Below, piece by piece: positions 1 through 7,477 of a DNA stretch of 16,608 bases. This stretch comes from Bacteroidales bacterium. Lineage in GTDB: Bacteria > Bacteroidota > Bacteroidia > Bacteroidales > ML635J-15. Location of the stretch: positions 1 through 16,608 of the forward strand of contig JALOAQ010000065.1 of assembly GCA_023228725.1 (NCBI GenBank), read 5' to 3'. Both the position numbers and the translations under genes were made by a program. Positions within the stretch are counted from its first letter, which is position 1. Each line of letters starts with the position of its first letter. Below the pieces are notes generated by a model. That model was not told the origin of the DNA, made no database searches, and was given only the letters and a program-made list of their open reading frames with translations.

Positions 1-25
1 AAATCGGTTCGACTTTTAAAACTCG
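1..25 (+). repeat. Left copy of an imperfect 25-bp inverted repeat
   Basis: The first 25 bases are the reverse complement of 1678-1702 at 23 of 25 positions. The two mismatches flank the shared TTTTAAAA core. Independently, a 19-base stretch (10-28) recurs in direct orientation at 1678-1696, because the core is itself nearly palindromic (GTTCGA at 7-12, TCGAAC at 23-28). The repeat may continue beyond the left edge of the window. It could be one end of a small mobile or repetitive element, or a dispersed intergenic repeat. Confidence 0.6.
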
Positions 26-98
26 AACTTTTTTTTGCATTTTATCGAAAAATTATTTTTTTAAAATTTAATTTTGTATATTGCAAAAAATTATAAAA

Positions 99-1232
99 AT
101 GATTAAACAAAGTTTAGAAAAAAGAATTATTTTTATTTTATCATTATTTATTTATAATATTTTATTTGCTCAACAAACGAAAATTCTTACATTTCATAAT
201 TTTCATGAAGCTTTACCAGATGTTAATGTTTTTTACAAAGATAAATTTATAACAAGCTCTGATGCCCATGGAATTGTTGAAATTATGGATTCTATAGATA
301 TAATTAGATGTAATTATTTAGGAATGCTTGACACTCTTATAGAAATTAAGTCAAAAAATAACAGAATTATTAATTTTAGTATAAACTTACTTTGCGAAGT
401 TGATGTTAGTGATAAATATGATTCAAAACTTCATTTAATAAAACTTCTTGAAAAAAACGATAGCATTGATGCTAATGCTAAGATGGATACTAGCTTGTAT
501 TATAAAGTTTTTCTTAAAAGAACTATGCTTGAATTAAACAAGCTTGAACTGTTTGAAGGAATTGTTAAAACACGCTATAATAAAGATATGAATTTTAATC
601 ACCTTATATGCACTTTCGCTAAAATAGACAATTATTATAATGATATTTCTGTAGTAGAAACACCTTCATTACCAAGAAAAGATAGTTTGTATGAACGAAT
701 TCCTAAAATTAGTGTATATCTATGCAACGATTATCACGAATATGCAAGAAATAACATAAGGAAAAAGTATGAAGTCGAAAATATTTATCAACAAAATGAT
801 AGTATTATTTTTAAGCTTACTTATAAAGAAAAGAAAAAAAAGCAAGTTTATATTGAACAAAGGACTTACTACTTTTTTGTAAATAATATCATTAGCAAAG
901 TTGAAAGATACCATGATTATGATAAGAATATATTAAGGGTACCATTTTTTGCAAATAGTAGCATAAGTTATCGTTCAATAACAGATTATCGATATGATAA
1001 CACTATTAACATAGCAAACCGTAAGAAAAAATACGGAACTTATTATCAAAAAATAAATCAAACTCTTGTAACAGAAATGTATTATGAAGCAATTTCTAAT
1101 CCTAATTTAGATTTTGAAATCGAAACAAATAATAATACAATAACAAACTATTTACCAAATTTAATAAAAAAAATATATCCTGATATAATTATTCCAAGTA
1201 GTCCGATATCAGTATATAAGATGAGTTTTTAA
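99..1232 (+). CDS. Secreted protein with carboxypeptidase-regulatory-like domain, function unknown
   Basis: The predicted protein has 377 residues. An N-terminal signal peptide is visible: a basic start, a hydrophobic run of roughly residues 10-23, then 'LFAQQ' with likely signal peptidase I cleavage after Ala24. Residues of about 25-100 look like the short beta-sandwich (carboxypeptidase-regulatory/CarbopepD_reg-like) common at the front of Bacteroidota surface and periplasmic proteins: an 'LPDVNVFYKD' strand, then 'SSDAHGIVEI'. The rest (about 105-377) is rich in charged and aromatic residues and was not recognised. ATG99 was chosen; an in-frame TTG at 81 would add six residues before the signal peptide without improving it. 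The gene stands alone and is followed closely by a strong terminator. It is likely periplasmic or cell-surface. Its function is unknown. Confidence 0.8.
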   Translation: MIKQSLEKRIIFILSLFIYNILFAQQTKILTFHNFHEALPDVNVFYKDKFITSSDAHGIVEIMDSIDIIRCNYLGMLDTLIEIKSKNNRIINFSINLLCEVDVSDKYDSKLHLIKLLEKNDSIDANAKMDTSLYYKVFLKRTMLELNKLELFEGIVKTRYNKDMNFNHLICTFAKIDNYYNDISVVETPSLPRKDSLYERIPKISVYLCNDYHEYARNNIRKKYEVENIYQQNDSIIFKLTYKEKKKKQVYIEQRTYYFFVNNIISKVERYHDYDKNILRVPFFANSSISYRSITDYRYDNTINIANRKKKYGTYYQKINQTLVTEMYYEAISNPNLDFEIETNNNTITNYLPNLIKKIYPDIIIPSSPISVYKMSF

Positions 1233-1272
1233 AAATTTACCAAAAGCAAGAACAATTAGTTAAGTCTGTTTA

Positions 1273-1307
1273 AAAAGCCGGTAATTTTTATCGGCTTTTA
1301 TTTTTTT
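1273..1307 (+). terminator. Rho-independent terminator
   Basis: An 8-bp stem (AAAAGCCG at 1273-1280 with CGGCTTTT at 1292-1299) encloses an 11-base loop that can extend the helix through a G-U and three A-U pairs. A T-rich tract runs to 1307. It lies 40 bases after the stop of the secreted protein and should end that transcript. The A-tract on the 5' side makes it potentially bidirectional. Confidence 0.82.
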
Positions 1308-1468
1308 AAGAAAAAAAACTCCCTGTTTCCGCCTCAGCTCTCGACCGATAATTATCGGCCATTTCGAGCGAAGCTCCACTTTGCGAGAAATCTCCCCTGC
1401 TATGCTCATATTAATTGTTTTTCTTGTTATTTATTTTTCTGAGACCGTTTTTTGGCTTTAATGACTCA

Positions 1469-1512
1469 AACGACCTCAATGACAGCAATTTGTTGCTGTC
1501 ATTGAGGTCGTT
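1469..1512. repeat. Perfect 20-bp inverted repeat (long hairpin)
   Basis: The left arm at 1469-1488 and the right arm at 1493-1512 are exact reverse complements, separated by four bases (TTTG). Weaker pairing continues outward after a 3x3 internal loop (about 1460-1465 with 1516-1521). A short T-run follows at about 1520-1525, so it could also act as a terminator, but it lies 200 bases past a good one. A REP/MITE-like palindromic element is the simpler reading. Confidence 0.75.
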
Positions 1513-1677
1513 AATGTCGTTTTTCATTATTATTCTTATTTCTAGCGTCTATTCTTGCTTTTGTCATTCTTTCTCTGAGACCTCCCTCTCTTAAAAACAC
1601 ATCGCCATTGCTACTAAAAACACAAAGGGTTATCCAATATTTGAACTTAATATTAATTTAATTTTCTAAAAAAACTC

Positions 1678-1702
1678 CGACTTTTAAAACTCGAACCGAT
1701 TT
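1678..1702 (-). repeat. Right copy of the imperfect 25-bp inverted repeat
   Basis: This stretch matches the reverse complement of 1-25 at 23 of 25 bases, so the two copies face inward around the secreted-protein gene, its terminator and the long hairpin. Positions 1678-1696 also equal 10-28 in direct orientation. No transposase or recombinase gene lies between the copies. Confidence 0.6.
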
Positions 1703-1887
1703 GATGACGAAAAACGAAACTTTATTTAAGGAGTTACGTATAATCTAAGATGAAGTTGTTGGTTTTGTAATTAAAGTGGGGGTTTTGGCGGGTTTTTTGC
1801 CATTTATTGCAAAAATCATGACAAAACAAGCATAATATTTCAACAAATTCAGAACATGAGAATAATTTAGCTTTTAATTTTTAACTT

Positions 1888-2198
1888 CTCGTTTTGAGCA
1901 AAGCGAAATGCGAGAAATCAAAATTAGTGTAATTCGTGGTTGTCCTCCTTCGAGTTTTGAGCGTAGCGAAAAACGAGAAGCCAAAATTAGTGTAAATTCG
2001 TGCAATTCGTGGTTGTCATCTTCGAGTTTTGAGCGTAGCGAAAAACGAAGAAGCCAAAATTAGTGTAAATTCGTGCAATTCGTGGTTGTCATCTTCGAGT
2101 TTTGAGCGTAGCGAAAAACGAGAAGCCACTTTCGACTTTATAGGCTTTCGACTTTCAACTTTTAACTCCTCGTTTTGAGCGTAGCGGAATGCGAGAAG
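1888..2198. repeat. Degenerate tandem repeat block, ~72-73-bp period
   Basis: The phrase CGAGTTTTGAGCGTAGCG begins at 1951, 2023 and 2096, giving periods of 72 and 73; the extra base is an inserted A in the second unit. Each full unit joins this imperfect inverted repeat (CTTC..GTTTT pairing with AAAAC..GAAG around a GAGCGTAGCG loop) to a linker containing AATTCGTGCAATTCGTGG. Diverged outer copies start near 1890 and 2173 and have the variant ending TGCGAGAA. A further lone relative lies at 1366-1392. The units are homogenised along their whole length, unlike CRISPR repeats with unique spacers. Confidence 0.8.
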
Positions 2199-2273
2199 CA
2201 ATTTCAAGACTCCATTTTTTTTAGCCCCAATTAACTTAGGTTTAATAACAGGAATTTAAACATATTTTATTCT

Positions 2274-2281
2274 TATATTTG
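2274..2281 (+). promoter_or_regulatory. Bacteroidota-type -7 box of the gap operon
   Basis: TATATTTG fits the Bacteroidota primary-sigma consensus TAnnTTTG exactly. No clear -33 TTTG is seen at the usual spacing. Transcription from here would give a leader of about 60-65 bases before the ATG at 2351. A perfect 15-base palindrome (TTTACTATTAGTAAA, 2289-2303) lies at or just past the expected start point and could be an operator or a weak hairpin. Confidence 0.5.
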
Positions 2282-2350
2282 CGAAAATTTTACTATTAGT
2301 AAATTGAAATAATGAGCTAAATCGTTTAAGAAATTACGAAAAAGATTTTT

Positions 2351-3364
2351 ATGAAAAAAGAAACGATACAATTGGGGGTAAATGGTTTTGGTAGAATTGG
2401 CAAATTAGTTTGCCGAATGCTATTAAGCGACAAAAATTTTAATCTAGTGCAAATCAACGACCCTATGTCAGCAGAAATGATTGCACATCTTTTAAAATAT
2501 GATAGCTTACACGGGCAATTTGAGGCAGAAATTCAACATGGCGAAAATTACATAAGTGTAAATGGTGAAAAAATAGCTGTTACAAATTTCACAAATCCTG
2601 CTCAAATTCCCTGGAATGAAAATAAAGTTAATATTGTTGTTGATTCAAGCGGAAAGTTTAAAACTGCTTCAAGCCTAGAAGGACATTTGAAAATGGGCGC
2701 TGAGACTGTGATTTTAAGCTCACCAGCAGGTGATTCTTCTGTTGAGCGATCAGTTGTTATGGGGCTAAATCACAAAAGTATTAGTCTTGATGACAAAATA
2801 ATTTCAAATTCATCATGTACTACTAATTGTGTTGCAATTGTTTTAGAAGTATTATTTAGACATTTTGGTGTAAAAACAGCTTTTATGAACACTGTTCACC
2901 CTTTTACAAACAACCAAAATTTACAAGACGGATTTCATAAAGATATGCGTAGGGCAAGATCTGCATTTAATAATATAATTCCAACAACAACTTCAGCTAT
3001 TGAAGCAACTAAGCTTATATATCCAGAATTAAAAAATAATTTTGACGGCTTTGCAACAAGAGTACCAGTGGCTGATTGTTCTTTTGTAGAACTTGTAGCT
3101 AAACTGAAAACAAAAGTTGATGTAGAAACAATTAATTCTGCCTTTCTTAAAGAATCTAAGGGCGATTTAAAAAAATATTTAGAATATACCAAAGACCCTA
3201 TTGTTAGCAGCGATGTGCAAAGAAATAGACATTCAGCAATTTTTGATTCGCAGTTAACACGAGTATTAGATGATGATTTAATTCAAATTGTTGCATGGTA
3301 TGATAACGAAACTGGCTATTCTGCACGTATTGTAGATTTAATAAAATATATTTCGGACTTATGA
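2351..3364 (+). CDS. gap: Glyceraldehyde-3-phosphate dehydrogenase family protein, type I (variant)
   Basis: The family reaction is NAD(P)-dependent oxidative phosphorylation of glyceraldehyde 3-phosphate in the cytosol. At 337 residues it has the normal family length. Visible features are the Rossmann motif NGFGRIG (11-17), Asp37 in 'INDP' (an NAD-type position), the catalytic cysteine motif SNSSCTTNC with Cys156, partner His183 in 'TVHPFTN', Lys197 in 'HKDMRRAR', Arg237 in 'RVPV', and 'WYDNETGYSAR' (316-326). Two sites deviate: TND is TNN, and the inorganic-phosphate loop normally reading STGAAKA is 'TTSAIEA' (213-219). The C3-phosphate site looks intact, so phosphate use or substrate (for example an erythrose-4-phosphate-like aldehyde) may differ. 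The gene opens a three-gene operon, and its stop overlaps the next start (ATGA). Membership of the family is certain; exact activity is not. Confidence 0.9.
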   Translation: MKKETIQLGVNGFGRIGKLVCRMLLSDKNFNLVQINDPMSAEMIAHLLKYDSLHGQFEAEIQHGENYISVNGEKIAVTNFTNPAQIPWNENKVNIVVDSSGKFKTASSLEGHLKMGAETVILSSPAGDSSVERSVVMGLNHKSISLDDKIISNSSCTTNCVAIVLEVLFRHFGVKTAFMNTVHPFTNNQNLQDGFHKDMRRARSAFNNIIPTTTSAIEATKLIYPELKNNFDGFATRVPVADCSFVELVAKLKTKVDVETINSAFLKESKGDLKKYLEYTKDPIVSSDVQRNRHSAIFDSQLTRVLDDDLIQIVAWYDNETGYSARIVDLIKYISDL

Positions 3365-6300
3365 AACAACAAATTAATTCAAAAGCTTTAGAGGTTAATT
3401 TATCAGAAACTCAAAAAATAATAGTTGATATTCCTGAAGAACATTTATGGTTTTTATCTCTTTCAAAAAATTATTATGGTATTAATCAACGAAGCTCAGA
3501 ATTTTTTAAAGAGCTTAATCACCCTTATTCTAATAGTAAAATTGTTGTTGAAGGACTTATAAAAATTTTAAACGATGAGTTTTGGGTATATAAAAATCTA
3601 AAAGAAAAAGATAGAATTTATAAAGTTTTATTTAATATTTTAAAAGACTTATTAAAAAGAAAAATACCAGATAAGGAATCTAAGTTTGTAGTGCAAAATT
3701 ACTTGCAGTTTTTTTCAAATAATTTTGATGATATAAAATTACTAGAAAATGGAATTGAAGATTTTATTGAAATACTTAGAGAACATATGAACGACAATTT
3801 ATTTGCCTACCTAAGTAATATTTCATTTTTTAGAAATTCTTTTAAAAAAGCCGCAAACAACGAAACTAGCAAAGAACTAATATTAAGCTTTACAAAAACG
3901 CTTTTTATAAAAAATGTTGAATTTTGGGAAAATACAACTAAAACAGAAGATTGGTATGAAAGCGTAAAAGACAAGTTTTCAGAAGATTACACTTCAACCA
4001 TTCAGAAAATAGGAAAAGATTTTTATGATTATTATAGGCAAAAATTAAACCAAGCAAGCAATTATAATGAGCTAATAAAATATGGATTTACTTTTTCTGA
4101 AATTATTGAATTTTTGCGTAATAAAATAGTTGATTTCAAAGAAGCTACAGATCAGTTTGTTTTTATTTTCTTTTTACTTCATCTACCAGGAACAATATTT
4201 CACAGAGATTATATTTTAGTTGATTTGAATAGAGCTATTAAAAGGATTAGTAGAGAATGTAATAAAACTCAATGTATTAACTCTATAGAGATTTTATATT
4301 CTTTATTTTCAGATTTTAAATATAGCAATACTAATTTTATTTTAGACTCTATTTTAACTTTAGGAAAAGAGATTATAAATACAAAAAACAAAGAATTAAT
4401 ACATTATTTTGAGGAAAAAACAATTTTATTTGGTTTTATTAATCCCGGTGTTGCTTATTTAACAAACAATTGGGAAGTAAAAGTTAATCCAAACCACATA
4501 AAAAACATAAGAGTTTGGCAAGAACTTATTGCTTATGATCCTTTAACAATGAAAAAATTACTTTCTTCGCTAATTATTAATTTACGCATAGGAGGTATTT
4601 TTATTTTTGACACCGATTTGTTCCAAAAAGATATTAGTAAATTCTTAAACTCCAACATTTCGCCTATCTATAAACAAGTCAAGCAATTACTAAGAATATA
4701 TCCAGTTTATTTTAATGAAATTGGTGCCGAAGGATTGCTCAGAGATGTTACAACAAAAGTTGACGAAATAACAAATCGTGGTGATAAATTAATTCATTTT
4801 TTAAGAAAGCAAATTCATACCGAAGGTAGCAATTCTCATATTAATATTACTTTAGAAATTATTAAATTTTGGTTTACCAAAGATAAAGAATTGCTTAAGC
4901 CAATTGTTCCAGACAATGTTTATCTAACAATAAACCCTAATAATCAATGGGTTGAAGGAGTAAACGAAGTTTTGACAAAAGCTTGCGAACTAAATAATTG
5001 TAGTTTTGATGAACTTATAAACCTTGACAAAAATAGTTTACAAAAATATTTAAATCGTCTTCCAAAACCAAAAAGCAAAGATACCCAGCGTGTAGCTTTA
5101 ATGATAGAATTATATCATTTATTAAAAGAAAAGTATTTATTTTCTACAAATAATTTATCAAGTTTATTTAGCAAATACCATTATATAGAACAAAATACGG
5201 TTAAATCTTTGCTTGAATATATTGAAAAAGGTAAAAATTTTGAAGCATTAAAAATTATTTATTCTATAATGAAAGTTTTGAATGAGAAAATTTTTGATGA
5301 AAAACAAAGCGAAGCTTGGGAAAGCATTTATTATAAACGTCATATTGCTTTTGGAATTCCATCAATGTATGGACAATATCGCGAAGAAAAATTTGAAGCT
5401 ATAGGCTTAACTTTTCGTTTAGAGCAAATTGCTTCATCATTAGTAGAAAAAATTTTAGAAGAAATAAAAACCGAATATTTTACCGCTAGAACACTAAAAG
5501 ATATTTTTTTAGTTTTACAACTTATACGCGAAGGTTTGACTCTCGACGGTATTTATGACCAAGGTTTGGATTCTAATTTAAAAATGTTACAATATAGTTT
5601 AAGCTCCGAAAGTTTCACTATACGGCAATACATAAATATTTTCCAGTTTATGGAAAAAAACCTAAAAGAAATAATCAACAATTATTTTATACGCCCTTAC
5701 GAAAAACAATTATCCATAATTATACCTTCCTACTTTGAAAAAGAAGACATAAAAAACAAAAATGAAATACACAAACTAATTATTCAGCAATCAGAAGTAT
5801 TTTATCGTGATTTATTGTCTTCGGCATTTCTAATTCAATCTTTAGATAATTTTATTGCAAGAATACTCAATAATTTAAGACGCATGGATACCACTTTATC
5901 TGATGTAGAAGTTCAAAATATTATGTCTTATAATCCAGATAGTGTTATTAGCCCACTTTACCGCGAAAGATTAGAAATTGACAATCAAGTTTTTCTTGGT
6001 TCTAAAGCCTATTATTTAAAAAAATTATATCTCAACAACTTCCCTGTTCCTCCAGGATTTGTAATTACAACCGAAGTATTTAGACGGCTAAACTCAATTA
6101 TGAAGATACAATCTTTATACGATGAAATTGATGGTTTAATTAAAAAGTATATTTCAAAATTAGAGAAAATTACAGGTTTGGAATATGGAAATCCTGAAAA
6201 GCCATTATTATTAAGTGTTAGATCTGGAGCTGCAATCAGTATGCCTGGAGCTATGAATACTTTTTTAAATGTTGGCATGAATGATGAAATTACTGAAACA

Positions 6301-7461
6301 CTTAGTAAAAAAGACAACTATCCATGGACATCGTGGGATTGCTATAGACGTTTGCTTCAAACTTGGGGAATGGCTTATGGTTTGAATAGAAATGATTTTG
6401 ATAAAATTATGTTAGAGTATAAGCAAAAATATAATATTCAAAGAAAAATCGATTTTACGCCAAAAACAATGAGAGATATGGCTTTTGCATATAAAAAACA
6501 TCTAGAAACTAATAATGTTACTTTCGAGTCAGACCCATTTAAGCAAATTAGACAAGCCATTATTTCAGTGTTTAACAGTTGGGATTCTGCAAGAGCAAAA
6601 GTTTATAGAGAACATATGCAAATAGCAGACGAATGGGGAACGGCAGTAATAATTCAACAGATGATTTTTGGTAATTTACATAAAGAATCAGGCTCTGGGG
6701 TTCTTTTTACACATAATGCACAAGATAATATCCCGGGAATTAATTTAACAGGCGATTTTTCTTTCCTTAGTCAAGGCGAAGATATTGTTGCCGGATTAAT
6801 CAACACCTTGCCAATAAGCGAAAATCAAAGAAAACAATATTATCATAATAGTCCAATATCTTTAGAATCAGCTTTTCCGAAAATTTATAAAAAACTAAAA
6901 GAAATAGCTTATGATCTAATTGAAAATTATGGTTTTGCCCATCAAGAAATTGAATTTACTTTTGAACATACAGAGCCAGAAGACCTTTATATATTGCAAA
7001 CAAGAAGTATGATAATAAACAAACAAGACAAAACCGAGGTATTTGCAAGATCTGAAAAAAATATGGAATTAGTTGGAACCGGAATTGGAATTGGAAATCG
7101 CGTTTTAAATGGAATGGTAGTTTTTGATTTGAATGACTTAGCAAGACTAAAAGAAAAATATCCAAACAATAATGCTATGTTAGTTAGACCAGATACTGTA
7201 CCTGATGATATTGAATTAATATTTGAATGCGAAGGCTTATTAACAGGCAAAGGAGGTGCCACATCACATGCAGCGGTAACTGCCGGAGGTTTAGGAAAAG
7301 TTTGTGTGGTAAATTGTGCTGATATGCTTGTTTATGAAAATGAAAAAAAAGCAGTGATACGGGGAGTTGAATTTAACTCTTTTGATTTAATTGCAATAGA
7401 TGGAATTAAAGGGAATGTTTATAAAGGGAATTATCCAATAAAAACTCAAGAATTATTTTAA
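3361..7461 (+). CDS. PPDK-like ATP-grasp/phosphohistidine protein with ~870-residue novel N-terminus, no PEP barrel
   Basis: The protein has 1366 residues. The C-terminal third matches PPDK's nucleotide-binding domain (about 878-1240): Lys882 in 'GSKAYYL', 'SVRSGAAISMPGAMNTF' with Arg954 (the PPDK form, not the PEP-synthase form), 'SGSGVLFTHN', 'SQGEDIVAG', and 'ILQTRS' (1211-1216). A swivelling phosphohistidine domain follows (about 1255-1366), with catalytic His1303 in 'GGATSHAAVTAGG'. The protein then ends where PPDK's pyruvate/PEP TIM barrel would begin. Residues 1-870 look largely alpha-helical and were not recognised. Conserved-looking spots there are around 'HFLRKQIHTEGSN' (479-491) and 'KRHIAFGIPSMYGQY' (659-673). 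It probably autophosphorylates on His1303 from ATP; the acceptor is unknown. Its start overlaps the upstream gap stop by four bases and the second gap follows after 16 bases, so co-expression is expected. Confidence 0.85.
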   Translation: MKQQINSKALEVNLSETQKIIVDIPEEHLWFLSLSKNYYGINQRSSEFFKELNHPYSNSKIVVEGLIKILNDEFWVYKNLKEKDRIYKVLFNILKDLLKRKIPDKESKFVVQNYLQFFSNNFDDIKLLENGIEDFIEILREHMNDNLFAYLSNISFFRNSFKKAANNETSKELILSFTKTLFIKNVEFWENTTKTEDWYESVKDKFSEDYTSTIQKIGKDFYDYYRQKLNQASNYNELIKYGFTFSEIIEFLRNKIVDFKEATDQFVFIFFLLHLPGTIFHRDYILVDLNRAIKRISRECNKTQCINSIEILYSLFSDFKYSNTNFILDSILTLGKEIINTKNKELIHYFEEKTILFGFINPGVAYLTNNWEVKVNPNHIKNIRVWQELIAYDPLTMKKLLSSLIINLRIGGIFIFDTDLFQKDISKFLNSNISPIYKQVKQLLRIYPVYFNEIGAEGLLRDVTTKVDEITNRGDKLIHFLRKQIHTEGSNSHINITLEIIKFWFTKDKELLKPIVPDNVYLTINPNNQWVEGVNEVLTKACELNNCSFDELINLDKNSLQKYLNRLPKPKSKDTQRVALMIELYHLLKEKYLFSTNNLSSLFSKYHYIEQNTVKSLLEYIEKGKNFEALKIIYSIMKVLNEKIFDEKQSEAWESIYYKRHIAFGIPSMYGQYREEKFEAIGLTFRLEQIASSLVEKILEEIKTEYFTARTLKDIFLVLQLIREGLTLDGIYDQGLDSNLKMLQYSLSSESFTIRQYINIFQFMEKNLKEIINNYFIRPYEKQLSIIIPSYFEKEDIKNKNEIHKLIIQQSEVFYRDLLSSAFLIQSLDNFIARILNNLRRMDTTLSDVEVQNIMSYNPDSVISPLYRERLEIDNQVFLGSKAYYLKKLYLNNFPVPPGFVITTEVFRRLNSIMKIQSLYDEIDGLIKKYISKLEKITGLEYGNPEKPLLLSVRSGAAISMPGAMNTFLNVGMNDEITETLSKKDNYPWTSWDCYRRLLQTWGMAYGLNRNDFDKIMLEYKQKYNIQRKIDFTPKTMRDMAFAYKKHLETNNVTFESDPFKQIRQAIISVFNSWDSARAKVYREHMQIADEWGTAVIIQQMIFGNLHKESGSGVLFTHNAQDNIPGINLTGDFSFLSQGEDIVAGLINTLPISENQRKQYYHNSPISLESAFPKIYKKLKEIAYDLIENYGFAHQEIEFTFEHTEPEDLYILQTRSMIINKQDKTEVFARSEKNMELVGTGIGIGNRVLNGMVVFDLNDLARLKEKYPNNNAMLVRPDTVPDDIELIFECEGLLTGKGGATSHAAVTAGGLGKVCVVNCADMLVYENEKKAVIRGVEFNSFDLIAIDGIKGNVYKGNYPIKTQELF

Positions 7462-7477
7462 CTATAAAAAAAACATT

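Larger units (their letters stand above)
1233..2350. other. 1.1-kb non-coding, repeat-rich spacer
   Basis: No convincing gene is seen on either strand across this stretch. It holds the terminator at 1273-1307, a perfect 14-bp palindrome at 1345-1358 (CCGATAATTATCGG), a GAGCG..TGCGAGAA repeat copy at 1366-1392, a 20-bp-stem hairpin at 1469-1512, the right inverted-repeat copy at 1678-1702, a degenerate tandem block at about 1888-2198, and the promoter region of the downstream gap operon. Nothing recognisable was seen in 1525-1670 or 1745-1870. The density of repeats suggests an accumulation site for small repetitive elements rather than a decayed gene. Confidence 0.7.

Noticed and set aside
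720..914. Hydrophobic 64-residue reverse-strand ORF
   Set aside because: The hydrophobic run is the antisense of lysine/asparagine-rich codons in the forward gene; this is a composition artefact.
1951..2127. Possible CRISPR array
   Set aside because: The whole 72-73-bp unit is conserved, with no unique spacers, and there is no cas gene in the window.
2016..2207. 63-residue reverse-strand ORF
   Set aside because: It lies wholly within the tandem repeat block and its open frame arises from the repeated units; there is no family signature.
6987..7262. Reverse-strand ORFs opposite the phosphohistidine region of the PPDK-like gene
   Set aside because: They mirror a strongly conserved forward coding region and have no recognisable domain or promoter.
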